Both the position numbers and the translations under genes were made by a program. DNA of 13,490 nucleotides from an uncultured Bacteroidales bacterium (GTDB lineage Bacteria > Bacteroidota > Bacteroidia > Bacteroidales > Paludibacteraceae), in contig CAKVBV010000065.1 of the NCBI GenBank assembly GCA_934725535.1, forward strand, positions 1-13,490, given 5' to 3'. A model generated the notes under the pieces. The model saw nothing but the letters and a program-made list of their open reading frames with translations, had not been told where the DNA came from and did not search any database. Of this stretch, positions 1-7,496 are shown piece after piece (position 1 is the first letter of the stretch; each line of letters starts with the position of its first letter).

Positions 1-588
1 CTTGCGGAGAGCGTCCTCTGCCTCGTAGAGCCACCCCATTTCACCATACGCACGTGCTACCCATAGTTGGCAGCGTGCTACCATATCCTTGTCGTTGGCA
101 TAATGGCGGGCTATGTAATTGAAGGTACTGATACTGCCTAAGAAGTCGCCTTTGTGAAACTCCGCCATACCAAGCATAAGCCATGCGTTGCCCATTTGGT
201 TGTTGAACTCTTCTTGTTTGAGCCATGCTTGGTACTTAGGGTCTTTCTGCTTCTTGTAGTTAATCTTCGGACGTGCTTTGATACTGTGCAATTTGATACA
301 CTTACGGCATTTCTCTATGGTCTTGTCCATCTGTGAGGCAGATGCCTCTGCCGCCTTGTGATTGGAGACAGGATACAGGTTCAGGATGGTGGAATAGTCG
401 TCTTCGTTGGCTTCACGGATAGCCTTTTCGCCCTCTTCAAACGCCACTTGCCCGTTGAAATAGATGTTGTATTTCGTCTTCATCTGGTGGTAAGCACGAG
501 TTGCCCCCGTATTCTTCTGTGTGGAACACGAGGATAAGAACCCGATGAAAACGGCAAAAAACAGTATGTATATGTGCGTTTGTTTCAT
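1..588 (-). CDS. porW: PorW/SprE-like T9SS lipoprotein with TPRs, partial (N-terminal 196 aa)
   Basis: The reading frame is open from an ATG at 588 to the left edge, so only the N-terminal 196 residues are present. It starts with a lipoprotein signal: charged MKQTH, a hydrophobic stretch and a lipobox FLSSC, with the modified cysteine at residue 21. Next come segments that resemble SprE/PorW, the T9SS-associated lipoprotein of gliding and secreting Bacteroidota: a KTKYNIYFNGQVAFEEG motif, then an LGMAEFHKGDFLGSISTFNYI motif of TPR character from about residue 137. Family members are several hundred residues longer, so most of the gene lies outside the window. The ATG directly follows the tsaB stop (TAAATG), so the two are probably cotranscribed. 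A T9SS cargo gene lies at 12771-13244, consistent with a working T9SS in this genome. The family call comes from remembered motif similarity; a generic outer-membrane TPR lipoprotein is the alternative. Confidence 0.75.
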   Translation of the reverse strand, partial: MKQTHIYILFFAVFIGFLSSCSTQKNTGATRAYHQMKTKYNIYFNGQVAFEEGEKAIREANEDDYSTILNLYPVSNHKAAEASASQMDKTIEKCRKCIKLHSIKARPKINYKKQKDPKYQAWLKQEEFNNQMGNAWLMLGMAEFHKGDFLGSISTFNYIARHYANDKDMVARCQLWVARAYGEMGWLYEAEDALRK

Positions 589-1302
589 TTATTGCAGACC
601 TTTGACGTGGCTTGGGGCAGGTATAAAGTCTTTCAAGTAGAAAGGTTCGAAGTATGCCATCTGCTTTACGTCCAAGTGCCGGGCATATTCTCTCTCTGCC
701 AATAGCCCCATATACTGTGCCAGTGGTACGATACCATCGATGAAACGGGCATTTTGTGCTATTATGACGTTACGGCATTTGTCAGACCCATTACCGAAGA
801 AGCAGATAGTATGGTGCTGTCGGAGTTCCGTCTCGAAAGTATGTTCGTCCACCACTTTTGCCTTGATTTCATCGGTACGCTGCAATGTCTGTGGCGTATA
901 GAATGCCGTATAGACTTCCATACGGCGTGCATCCAACATGGGACAGAATAATGCGCTATCCTCCACTTTGTTCAATTCTTCGTGTTGCGCTTTGGCTGTC
1001 CGGCACAGCACCTGCAGTGTGTCTATCGGAATCAACGGGATATTCAAGCCATAGCACAGCCCTTTGGCAGTGCTGGCTCCTATGCGCAGACCTGTATAAC
1101 TGCCCGGACCTTGCGACAACGCTACAGCGTCCAACTGCCACCCGTTCTGCTTTGTCTCGTCAAGCAATTCACTGATGAATACAGGCAGTTCGCGGGCGTG
1201 GTTGGCACTTCCTATGTTTTCACGCCAAGCCACAGCCTTGCCGTCTATCGTGATGGCGGCAGAGCAACAGTTGGTGGAGGTCTCGATATTCAGAATAGTC
1301 AT
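589..1302 (-). CDS. tsaB: tRNA threonylcarbamoyladenosine biosynthesis protein TsaB
   Basis: This 237-residue protein is the non-catalytic partner of TsaD in making t6A at position 37 of ANN-decoding tRNAs, in the cytoplasm. It has the ASKHA-type N-terminus of the family (MTILNIETSTNCCSAAI), the conserved NHARELPVFISELL segment (about 34-47), the hallmark LSQGPGSYTGLRIG followed by STAKGL (about 62-80), and the CPMLDARRMEVYTA strand in the middle. Length fits the family (about 220-240 aa). I chose the ATG at 1302, since an in-frame upstream extension to 1353 would add 17 residues before the conserved MTILNIETS and would run over the promoter elements. The stop touches the start of the downstream PorW-like gene. 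A TAnnTTTG element lies about 30 bp upstream. Confidence 0.93.
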   Translation of the reverse strand: MTILNIETSTNCCSAAITIDGKAVAWRENIGSANHARELPVFISELLDETKQNGWQLDAVALSQGPGSYTGLRIGASTAKGLCYGLNIPLIPIDTLQVLCRTAKAQHEELNKVEDSALFCPMLDARRMEVYTAFYTPQTLQRTDEIKAKVVDEHTFETELRQHHTICFFGNGSDKCRNVIIAQNARFIDGIVPLAQYMGLLAEREYARHLDVKQMAYFEPFYLKDFIPAPSHVKGLQ

Positions 1303-1330
1303 ACGTGCTACCGATTTCTTTTTCAAACCG

Positions 1331-1338
1331 CAAAGATA
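1331..1338 (-). promoter_or_regulatory. Bacteroidota -7 element for tsaB
   Basis: Read on the minus strand the bases are TATCTTTG, a perfect TAnnTTTG -7 box, about 29 bp upstream of the tsaB ATG. I see no good TTG -33 box at 19-21 bp (the bases there read TTC), so the call is weaker than for the opposing promoter. It lies next to the plus-strand promoter of the sirtuin. Confidence 0.45.
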
Positions 1339-1347
1339 CGATATTTT

Positions 1348-1377
1348 TTGCACAACAGAAAATAATTTGTAACTTTG
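1348..1377 (+). promoter_or_regulatory. Promoter of the sirtuin gene (TTG-N19-TAACTTTG)
   Basis: A TTG at 1348-1350 at the end of a T-run is followed after 19 bp by TAACTTTG at 1370-1377. This is a full match to the Bacteroidota sigma-A consensus TTG-N19/21-TAnnTTTG. The ATG of the sirtuin is 20 bp further on, giving a leader of only about a dozen bases. The -33 box sits within about 10 bp of the -7 box of the opposite tsaB promoter. Confidence 0.8.
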
Positions 1378-1397
1378 CGCCTACAAATCAGTCCAAT

Positions 1398-2099
1398 ATG
1401 AAGAATGTCGTTGTATTTACAGGTGCCGGTGTTTCGGCAGAAAGCGGATTAGGTACATTTCGTGACGCAGACGGCTTGTGGGAGAAATACCGTATTGAGG
1501 ACGTGTGTACGCATGATGCGTGGTTGCGTAATCCCCAGTTGTGCGTGGACTTCTATAATGCCCGCCGCAAGGATGCGCTTGCGGCACAGCCCAATGCTGC
1601 GCACTATGCCATAGCCCGTTTGCAAGAGGCTATCCCGACTACGCAAGTGATAACGCAAAATATCGATGACCTTCATGAACGGGCAGGCAGTCATGATGTG
1701 GTCCATCTGCACGGGGAAATCACAAAGTTGCGTTCGGAGAATGACGACCTGGCTACGGTGCCGCTACAAGGCTGGGAACAGCACTACGGAGACCGTCACC
1801 CCGACGGCTCATTGTTGCGCCCATACATTGTGTTCTTTGGCGAGAGTGTGCCGTATTTCCCTGTGGCATGCAGCATAGCCTCGGGAGCGGACATCATGGT
1901 GGTGGTCGGTACGTCGCTGAATGTGTATCCTGCGGCATCGTTGTTGGAGTATGCACCTACTTATGCGGATATCTATGTGATAGACCCCGGGCACCCTGAG
2001 TTCGGCATATACCGCGACCGTGTGCACCATATCCAAGAGAAAGCCACGGTGGGTGTGCCGCAGTTGGTGGAGGAATTGATACGGAAATATAAGGAGTAG
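1398..2099 (+). CDS. cobB: NAD-dependent protein deacylase (SIR2 family, sirtuin)
   Basis: This 233-residue sirtuin should remove acyl groups from protein lysines using NAD+ in the cytoplasm. Visible motifs are the Rossmann NAD motif FTGAGVSAESGLGTFRD (residues 7-23), the TQNIDDLHERAGSHDVVHLHGE block with the catalytic His in HLHG, RPYIVFFGESVP, and the VGTSLNVYPAASL NAD-binding strand. The FYNARRK segment carries the Tyr-x-x-Arg pair that class III (SIRT5/CobB-type) enzymes use to bind acidic acyl groups such as succinyl-lysine. The two CxxC pairs of the usual zinc module are missing; the stretch between HLHGE and LRPYIV contains no cysteine. I remember this as common in Bacteroidota sirtuins. 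The ATG at 1398 was chosen because the conserved MKNVVVFTGAG starts there and it lies just after a strong promoter. An upstream in-frame extension would span that promoter. Confidence 0.92.
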   Translation: MKNVVVFTGAGVSAESGLGTFRDADGLWEKYRIEDVCTHDAWLRNPQLCVDFYNARRKDALAAQPNAAHYAIARLQEAIPTTQVITQNIDDLHERAGSHDVVHLHGEITKLRSENDDLATVPLQGWEQHYGDRHPDGSLLRPYIVFFGESVPYFPVACSIASGADIMVVVGTSLNVYPAASLLEYAPTYADIYVIDPGHPEFGIYRDRVHHIQEKATVGVPQLVEELIRKYKE

Positions 2100-2112
2100 C
2101 ATTGAGTACAAT

Positions 2113-2133
2113 GACGATGCGAGCCGCGTCGTC
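2113..2133. repeat. GC-rich palindromic repeat (REP-like), copy 1
   Basis: A 21-base copy of the window's recurrent palindrome: arms of the type GACGACGCG and CGCGTCGTC around a 3-base centre. Here one left-arm base differs (GACGATGCG). It lies between the sirtuin stop codon and its terminator, inside the likely transcript. Confidence 0.8.
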
Positions 2134-2172
2134 CCTATGTATAGTCTCTACTTGTTTCTCCAAATATGCAAT

Positions 2173-2211
2173 AAGAGGTAGTTTGCACTTATCAGACTAC
2201 CTCTTTATTTC
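2173..2211 (+). terminator. Intrinsic terminator of the sirtuin gene
   Basis: A 10-bp perfect stem (AAGAGGTAGT at 2173-2182 paired with ACTACCTCTT at 2196-2205) with a 13-base loop, followed by TATTTCTT, about 75 bp after the sirtuin stop. The tract after the stem is U-rich on the plus strand. Confidence 0.75.
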
Positions 2212-2228
2212 TTCGATATTGTAGGCTT

Positions 2229-2283
2229 AATCACATACTAATCTCATACTAATCACATACTAATCTCATACTAATCTCATAGT
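2229..2283. repeat. Tandem array of five 11-bp units (AATCWCATACT)
   Basis: Five exact-length 11-bp units run without gaps: AATCACATACT and AATCTCATACT alternate for four units and the fifth ends in AGT. The array sits between the two converging terminators. Two other arrays in the window (10361-10393 and 10779-10822) also have an 11-bp period but different sequences. Confidence 0.9.
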
Positions 2284-2305
2284 CTTGATTCGAGACTCAC
2301 ACTAC

Positions 2306-2353
2306 ACCCTCAGGGAGGGGGAGGTATTAACGACGCGAGCCGCGTCGTCTCCC
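2306..2353. repeat. Two-module repeat: G-rich module plus GC-rich palindrome, copy 2
   Basis: A CCCT-C-AGGG hairpin and GGGGGAGGT tail (2307-2325) are followed after a few bases by the palindrome CGACGCG-AGC-CGCGTCGTC and CTCCC (2331-2353). The same pairing of a C/G-rich module with the palindrome is seen at 11510-11605 and 12093-12149. It is intergenic between converging genes. Confidence 0.75.
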
Positions 2354-2365
2354 ACCATTAAATGC

Positions 2366-2401
2366 ACAAAAAGAGACCATCTAAACTTGTTAGACGGCCT
2401 C
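2366..2401 (-). terminator. Intrinsic terminator of the gyrB-spoIID operon
   Basis: On the minus strand a stem with two mismatches forms between GAGACCATCTAA (2373-2384) and TTAGACGGCCTC (2390-2401), with a 5-base loop. It is followed by a run of five T on the minus strand (2372-2368). It lies about 47 bp after the stop of the SpoIID-domain gene. Confidence 0.65.
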
Positions 2402-2447
2402 ATCTATTATGTGTCCGGTAGTGATGTGGTGATGGGGTTACGCTATT

Positions 2448-3569
2448 CTATAACGTTTTGAGGGTGCTGTTCGGGAAATAGTGAGATAGGATTTGTTCGT
2501 AGGTGAAGCCTTTGTCCGCCATGACGGCTGCGCCTATTTGGCAGAGACCCACGCCATGTCCCCAGCCACGTCCTGTGAGGACGAACTGCGCCTTTTCGCT
2601 TTCCCCTGCAGGGAGGAACTGCACATCAAAAGTGCTGCTGTACAAGTGTGTGCGGCTTAGCCATTTGCGTATTTCAAGTTCCTTGCCGACAATCATACGG
2701 CGTTTGGTGCCGATAATCTCCAATTCGTATATACGGTAGGAGGGTCCGCGTTTGACGGGGCGCAGTTCCTGTATTGTGCCAAAGTCTATGCCAGAGCGTT
2801 CACGAATGAGTGCCGATAGTTCGTCTTGCGTGTAGCGTACTTGCCAGCGGTAGAAGTCTTGCGTCTCAAGGTCGTAGTCATTGAGTACTTGCGAGAGCAC
2901 ACGGCGGTCGTGTGTGTTGCAATAAGGACATTCCACGCTCTCGAGATAGCGGTAGTGAATGGGAGCCCACGCGTTTTCAAACAGTTCGGTGCGTCCGCCA
3001 CAACTCTTGTAGAAACGTGTGTCGCATATCTCGCCATCGCAGGTAAGGACCTGCCCCTGAGTGGAGAGTACTGCATCATGTACCCGTGCTGCGGCTTCAG
3101 GGTGCCGGTCGCGGCGTGTGATGCCTTCGTAGCGTTGGCAATGGTCGTCGGCACAGACGTCAAACCCGATATGGGCATCGCGCTCGTACCATGTGATGTG
3201 GCGTTCGATGCCCTCTTTGGTCGGTGGTTCCGGCGTTATCTTCGCGGGTGCGTGTGCGGGGTTCAGTATGGGTCGCAGCACCCAACTGCGGGATATGACG
3301 GCGTGGGCTTTGAGCAGTTCGGCGGACGAAGTGGCAGACATTTCGGACGTGATGACCGATGTTAAGTAGTCTTCCACGTCAATGATATTGATAGCCGTCT
3401 CAGTGCCGTCAGCGTTTTTGCGTATCTCCAACCGCCCTTCAAAGAGTTGGTCTTCGGTGCGGTCCCAATGGAAACCAATACCGATACGCACATTTTTGAG
3501 CAAAAAAGTACCGCCACGCAACTCATAATCAATATGCGGGGCAGTCATTATACCAACACGAATATCCAT
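2448..3569 (-). CDS. SpoIID/LytB domain protein (peptidoglycan-modifying family)
   Basis: This 373-residue protein belongs to the SpoIID/LytB family. Its best known member, SpoIID, is a lytic transglycosylase acting on stem-peptide-free glycan; LytB is an amidase enhancer. Family motifs are present: VEDYLTSVITSEMSATSSAE then LLKAHAVISRSW, where the Glu of SEM matches the catalytic Glu of SpoIID; a CADDHCQRYEG segment; YKSCGGRTE; a CPYC pair; and the C-terminal GRGWGHGVGLCQIGAAVMA. No signal peptide or membrane segment is visible, which is odd for a wall enzyme, so export or the substrate is unclear. The start is the ATG at 3569; a TTG two codons upstream (3575) is possible. It is the last gene of the minus-strand operon, 25 bp after aroF, and is followed by a terminator. 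Confidence 0.85.
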   Translation of the reverse strand: MDIRVGIMTAPHIDYELRGGTFLLKNVRIGIGFHWDRTEDQLFEGRLEIRKNADGTETAINIIDVEDYLTSVITSEMSATSSAELLKAHAVISRSWVLRPILNPAHAPAKITPEPPTKEGIERHITWYERDAHIGFDVCADDHCQRYEGITRRDRHPEAAARVHDAVLSTQGQVLTCDGEICDTRFYKSCGGRTELFENAWAPIHYRYLESVECPYCNTHDRRVLSQVLNDYDLETQDFYRWQVRYTQDELSALIRERSGIDFGTIQELRPVKRGPSYRIYELEIIGTKRRMIVGKELEIRKWLSRTHLYSSTFDVQFLPAGESEKAQFVLTGRGWGHGVGLCQIGAAVMADKGFTYEQILSHYFPNSTLKTL

Positions 3570-3594
3570 ATTCAAAGGAGGTTATAGCGGATTA

Positions 3595-4593
3595 TCAGAC
3601 GAGGGTTTTGCCGATGGCAGCGGCGAGGGGCGGGAGGGAGGCGTAGAGGGTGCGGAATTGGTCGTGGGAGAGTTGCTGGGGGGCATCGCTCTTGGCAGCG
3701 GAGGGATTGGGGTGGGTCTCTATGAGGAGTCCGTCGATGCCCATTGCCGTGCAGGCACGCGCCAGGTCGCTGACCCCATAGTTGTAGCCCATGGCGTGGC
3801 TGGGGTCAAGGATTATGGGCAGGTTGGCGTGCTGCTTAATCCACGCGACACCGCATAAATCCAGCGTGAAGCGCGTCTTGGTCTCAAAGGTGCGGATACC
3901 GCGCTCGCAGAGAATGACCTGATTATTGCCGCAACTCATGATGAAGTCTGCGCCGTCCATAAACTCCTGCAAGGTGGTGCCAAAGCCACGCTTGAGAATG
4001 ACAGGTTTGCCACATTCGCCGGCGGCAGTGAGGAGGGCATGGTCGTACATCGATTTGGCTCCAATCTGCACGATATCAGTGTATTGGATAACCTTGTCGG
4101 CATGTGATGCATCGCGCATCTCGGTGGCGATGAGCAGCCCGTACTTGTCGCGCATCTCGGCGAGAAGTTTCAGTCCGTCTTCGCCCAGTCCGCGGAAGGT
4201 GTAGGGGGAGGTGCGGGGCTTGTAGCAGCCTGCGCGCAGGACGCGAATGCCCAGACTGACAAGCATTTGGCAGGACTGTTCTATCTGCTCGCGGCTCTCC
4301 ACGGCACAGGGTCCGGCAATCATCAGTTGGTTGCGTTGGTCGCCCCCGATGTAGGTGTCGCCGATGTCAATGCGGTATGTGTCAGAGTGATAGGTGCGCG
4401 ATGAGAGTTGCATATCCGTAGGCATCGCCCACCACGCTGTGGCAATGCCCTCCAAGGCGGGTGGCAAGGTCTGCATGGCGCAGTTGGTGAGCAGCACATG
4501 CGCGTCGGGGCGGCGCAGATAGAGGGCTTCTATCGAGTTCGCGAGTTCGCGGGCACGCTGTTCGCTGAGGGTGACGGGCAAGTGGATAATCAT
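3595..4593 (-). CDS. aroF: 3-deoxy-7-phosphoheptulonate (DAHP) synthase, type I-beta
   Basis: This 332-residue enzyme condenses PEP with erythrose 4-phosphate, the first step of the shikimate pathway. The barrel begins near residue 90 with MIAGPCAVES, whose Cys96 is a metal ligand. It continues with LRAGCYKPRTSPYTFRG, GLLIATEMRDASH, VILKRGFGTTLQEF, ILCERGIRTFE, ILDPSHAMGY (His ligand), IETHPNPSAAKSD (Glu and Asp ligands). The first ~65 residues (MIIHLPVTLSEQRARELANS...) fit the ferredoxin-like N-terminal regulatory domain of Thermotoga-type enzymes, which gives feedback inhibition by aromatic amino acids; there is no chorismate mutase domain. It follows kdsD with a 3-bp gap and sits two genes from kdsA, its structural homologue. 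The call is firm; only the effector amino acid is unknown. Confidence 0.93.
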   Translation of the reverse strand: MIIHLPVTLSEQRARELANSIEALYLRRPDAHVLLTNCAMQTLPPALEGIATAWWAMPTDMQLSSRTYHSDTYRIDIGDTYIGGDQRNQLMIAGPCAVESREQIEQSCQMLVSLGIRVLRAGCYKPRTSPYTFRGLGEDGLKLLAEMRDKYGLLIATEMRDASHADKVIQYTDIVQIGAKSMYDHALLTAAGECGKPVILKRGFGTTLQEFMDGADFIMSCGNNQVILCERGIRTFETKTRFTLDLCGVAWIKQHANLPIILDPSHAMGYNYGVSDLARACTAMGIDGLLIETHPNPSAAKSDAPQQLSHDQFRTLYASLPPLAAAIGKTLV

Positions 4594-4596
4594 GGA

Positions 4597-5562
4597 TTAG
4601 CAGAAATCAATGATATGGTGAATGGAGATGATGCCGATGATTTCGGTGCTCTCGGGCGTTTGGGTGACCGCCAGTGTGGTGATGTTGAACTTGTCCATCA
4701 TGGCGAGTGCGTCGGTGAGCAGGGCATCCTGGCAGATGTGCTTGTAGGAGGGCGTCATGATGTCGGCAGCGGTGATGTGCAGGTCGTCGTACTTCTGTAT
4801 GGCGCGTCGGAGGTCGCCATCGGTGATGATGCCTACACAATGCCCCTCGTTGTGAGGGAGGTGGTCATAGACCATAGTCATGCCGAGGTGCTTGTCGCTC
4901 ATCTCGCAGACGAGTTCGCGGAAGGGCGTGGTGAGTGCTACGCGGGGTACGCGGGTGCTCATGCAGTTCTTGACGCGCCCGAGCAGTTTGCGTCCGAGGG
5001 CTCCGCCCGGGTGATAGACGGCGAAGTTCTCCGCGCGGAAGTGGCGTTGCTCCATGAGGCAGACCATGAGTGCGTCGCCCATAAGGAGGGTGGCGGTGGT
5101 GGATGTGGTGGGGGCAAGCCCGAGGGGGCATGCCTCGTGGTCCACGTGGACGGAGAGGGCATAGTCGGCACGCGCGGCGAGCGGCGACTGCAGGTTGCCC
5201 GTGATGGCAACGATACGGCAACCGATGCGGTGGATGGGGTCGATGATATTGAGAATCTCGTTGGTCTCACCGCTGTTGCTGACGAGTACCGCCACATCGT
5301 CGGCGGCAATCATACCGAGGTCGCCGTGCATGGCTTCGGCAGCATTGACGAAGATAGACGGGGTGCCCGTGGAGGCAAAAGACGCAGCCATCTTATGCCC
5401 GATGATGCCCGTCTTGCCGATGCCCATAACCACTATCTTGCCCTTGCAGGCGTAGAGGACACGGACCACCTCATCGAAAGTATGGTCAATAGAGGAGGCA
5501 AGGCGTTGGAGTTCGCCTATCTCCTCGGTGAATATCTGCTTGGCTCTGTCTGAATAGTTCAT
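4597..5562 (-). CDS. kdsD: Arabinose-5-phosphate isomerase (KpsF/GutQ family)
   Basis: This 321-residue cytoplasmic enzyme interconverts ribulose 5-phosphate and arabinose 5-phosphate, the sugar used for KDO. The N-terminal SIS domain shows MGIGKTGIIGHKMAASFAST (about 46-65), AEAMHGDLGM, SNSGETNEIL (about 94-103) and HPGGALGRKLL near 183, whose His aligns with a catalytic His of E. coli KdsD. Two CBS domains follow, one with GIITDGDLRRAIQKY and a second ending IIGIISIHHIIDFC. Length matches the family (about 320 aa). Its ATG overlaps the kdsA stop in a 4-bp ATGA, so the two should be translationally coupled, and the product is the substrate of KdsA. This context favours KdsD over a capsule-specific KpsF or a sugar-alcohol GutQ role. 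Confidence 0.93.
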   Translation of the reverse strand: MNYSDRAKQIFTEEIGELQRLASSIDHTFDEVVRVLYACKGKIVVMGIGKTGIIGHKMAASFASTGTPSIFVNAAEAMHGDLGMIAADDVAVLVSNSGETNEILNIIDPIHRIGCRIVAITGNLQSPLAARADYALSVHVDHEACPLGLAPTTSTTATLLMGDALMVCLMEQRHFRAENFAVYHPGGALGRKLLGRVKNCMSTRVPRVALTTPFRELVCEMSDKHLGMTMVYDHLPHNEGHCVGIITDGDLRRAIQKYDDLHITAADIMTPSYKHICQDALLTDALAMMDKFNITTLAVTQTPESTEIIGIISIHHIIDFC

Positions 5563-6362
5563 AGGTTGGTGGATTGTTCGAGTTTCCGGCGCAGGTTGTC
5601 CTCTGCCAATGCCTGCACGAGAATGGGACGTATGTCATTGAGACACACTTGGTTAGCCGCATCGGATATGGCGTGGTCGGGGTCGGGGTGCACCTCGAGG
5701 AAGATGCCGTCCACGCCCACCGCGAGTGCGGCACGCATGAGGTAGGGCACCATAGCACGGTTGCCGCCCGTAACGCCCTGTTGGCTACTGGGTTGCTGCA
5801 CCGAATGGGTGGCATCGAAGATGACGGGGTACCCGTATTGACGCATGATGACCAGCGAGGTCATGTCCACCACCAAGTTACCATAGCCGAAAGATGACCC
5901 GCGCTCGGTGAGCCAAATCTGCGGTTGGGCTGCACCGGCAGGGGCTGCTTCTTCTATCTTGGCGATGGCACCGCGCATATCCCATGGTGCCATGAACTGC
6001 CCTTTCTTGACATTGACCACCTTGCCCGTGCGTGCGGCAGCCTGCAAAAGGTCGGTTTGCCGCGAGAGGAAAGCGGGTATCTGCAGCACGTCCGCCACTT
6101 CGGCAACGGGTGCGCATTGCCACGACTCGTGTACGTCGGTGAGGATGGGCAGGTGGTAGGTGGTCTTGACCTCTTGCAAGATTTGCAAGCCTTGCTCCAT
6201 ACCCACGCCGCGTGCCGATAGGCTTGTGCGGTTGGCCTTGTCGAACGACGACTTGAAATAGAGGGTGATACCCAACTCACGGCATACCCGGCAGAGCGTG
6301 TCGGCGGTGTGCATCACCATGTCGCGGCTCTCAATGGCGCAAGGACCTGCAATGAGGAACAT
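5559..6362 (-). CDS. kdsA: 3-deoxy-8-phosphooctulonate synthase (KDO-8-P synthase)
   Basis: This 267-residue enzyme condenses PEP with arabinose 5-phosphate to KDO 8-phosphate for the LPS inner core. Motifs seen: MFLIAGPCAIESRD, YFKSSFDKANRTS, TDVHESWQCAPVAEVADVLQ with IPAFLSRQTDLL, VNVKKGQFMAPWDM, LTERGSSFGYGNLVVDM, FDATHSVQQP, FLEVHPDPDHAISDA. Cys8 in AGPCAIES, together with the His of DATHSV, the Glu of LEVHPD and the Asp of ISDA, matches the four metal ligands of the metal-dependent Aquifex-type enzyme. E. coli KdsA has an Asn in place of this Cys and needs no metal. The start at 6362 gives the usual short N-terminus. It lies 3 bp after the GH16-fold gene and overlaps kdsD by 4 bp. Confidence 0.95.
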   Translation of the reverse strand: MFLIAGPCAIESRDMVMHTADTLCRVCRELGITLYFKSSFDKANRTSLSARGVGMEQGLQILQEVKTTYHLPILTDVHESWQCAPVAEVADVLQIPAFLSRQTDLLQAAARTGKVVNVKKGQFMAPWDMRGAIAKIEEAAPAGAAQPQIWLTERGSSFGYGNLVVDMTSLVIMRQYGYPVIFDATHSVQQPSSQQGVTGGNRAMVPYLMRAALAVGVDGIFLEVHPDPDHAISDAANQVCLNDIRPILVQALAEDNLRRKLEQSTNL

Positions 6363-6365
6363 GGC

Positions 6366-7496
6366 TTATTGGTTGTTGGTGAATACTTTAACCCAATCTA
6401 TCTCCAAGTCTCCCGCGCCGCCCATCTTGCCTTTTGGGATAAAAGAACGCATCGTGATGTGCAGCGGTTCGTTGGGGAGGGTGTTTTTGGTGCGGGCTAC
6501 CTCCATATTGTTGACGTACCACACCAGTTCGTTCTTGTTCCATACCAAGGTGTAAACCAAGAAGATACGGTGCAATTTGCCCTTGAATACCGATGCCACG
6601 GGTTTTGACGCTTTGGTGGTGAGGCAGATGCTATGGTTCAGGCGTCCATGGCAACGCGCTTTGACCTGTATCACGCCACCGGTGATACCCATGGCATCAG
6701 CGTTCTGCAGCACATCGCTTGTGTACCGGAAATCGTGCATCACCATGCCGCGTTTGGCATCCCAAGCGGGTGCGGTGACAGCCTCCTTGCGCGTGCGTAT
6801 ATATAAGGTGTTGTTCTCGGTCTCGACGTTCTTGCCGCGGTTGTATGCCTGCAACTCGCTCACAAACGAGTGGTGCGGTTGGAAGTCCTTGCTCGGATAG
6901 GCAAAGCCTGCGCGCCACTGACTGTCGGCGAGATTGTGCCACTTGAAATCGTCGGTAAACACCTGCTTGTACTGCTCCAACTCGGCAATGCGCTTCGGGT
7001 CTTTGCTGAGGAAGAACTGTATCTCCGGATTCTTGACGAGTTCGGCATAGCGGGTGTCCTGCTTGCACTCTGGCGTGTCGTACCACCGACGCGGGTTGCG
7101 CCAGAAAGCGTCTGTCTGCTTGAACTCGGCACTCTCCACCTCGGCTTGCAACTTGAGGTACTCCTGCACGGTGGCGTTTTGGCTCAGTTGCTCCGCCTTC
7201 TCGGCATCTTGGTTCTTCAGGTAGCGTTTCACCTCTGCGCGCTTCGCCAAGGCTTTGAGTTGCTTATGCTTTTGGCACTCGGGCGTGGCGGCATACTTGG
7301 TATGGAGGAGTTTATCCTTGTTGGCACGGAATGCATCGGTAAGCACCACCTTGCCCAAGGCGATGTACTCTGCCAATTCTTGGCTCTTTTCGACAGCGCG
7401 GTAGCGTGCAATAGTGGTCTCTTGCTCAGCAAGGAGTGCCTCAAATCGTGCCGTACTCATCAAACGGCGGCTGAGTAAACTGAGATACAGGTTCAT
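6366..7496 (-). CDS. Helical-repeat protein with C-terminal GH16-like (ConA-fold) domain, probably non-catalytic
   Basis: This 376-residue protein has two parts. Residues ~15-178 are charged, helical and contain an internal duplication with a period near 70 residues: EYIAL (43), TPECQKHKQL (71) and VKRYL (89) are repeated as EYLKL (112), TPECKQDTRY (141) and IQFFL (159). Residues ~179-373 look like a GH16/laminarinase-like sandwich: FTDDFKWHNLADSQW, VSELQAYNRGKNV, a GGVIQVKARCHG strand, YTLVWNKNELVWYVNNMEVAR (typical GH16 strand) and a final DLEIDWVKVF. The ExDxxE catalytic motif of GH16 is not present where it should follow the GGVIQVKAR strand, so it is probably a binding or structural domain. 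No signal peptide is seen. The start at 7496 overlaps the LOG gene stop (ATGA); an ATG at 7460 is possible. Function unknown. Confidence 0.75.
   Translation of the reverse strand: MNLYLSLLSRRLMSTARFEALLAEQETTIARYRAVEKSQELAEYIALGKVVLTDAFRANKDKLLHTKYAATPECQKHKQLKALAKRAEVKRYLKNQDAEKAEQLSQNATVQEYLKLQAEVESAEFKQTDAFWRNPRRWYDTPECKQDTRYAELVKNPEIQFFLSKDPKRIAELEQYKQVFTDDFKWHNLADSQWRAGFAYPSKDFQPHHSFVSELQAYNRGKNVETENNTLYIRTRKEAVTAPAWDAKRGMVMHDFRYTSDVLQNADAMGITGGVIQVKARCHGRLNHSICLTTKASKPVASVFKGKLHRIFLVYTLVWNKNELVWYVNNMEVARTKNTLPNEPLHITMRSFIPKGKMGGAGDLEIDWVKVFTNNQ

Noticed and set aside
3205..3235. PPTKEG stretch in the SpoIID-domain protein as a possible in-frame copy of the G-rich repeat
   Set aside because: It resembles the peptide such repeats encode elsewhere, but the bases match only loosely and no hairpin is formed. 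Chance similarity is more likely.
4408..5553. Long plus-strand open frame (381 codons) opposite aroF and kdsD
   Set aside because: It is antisense to two well-supported enzymes whose motifs are intact. Its long open frame reflects the high-GC codon bias of the real genes.
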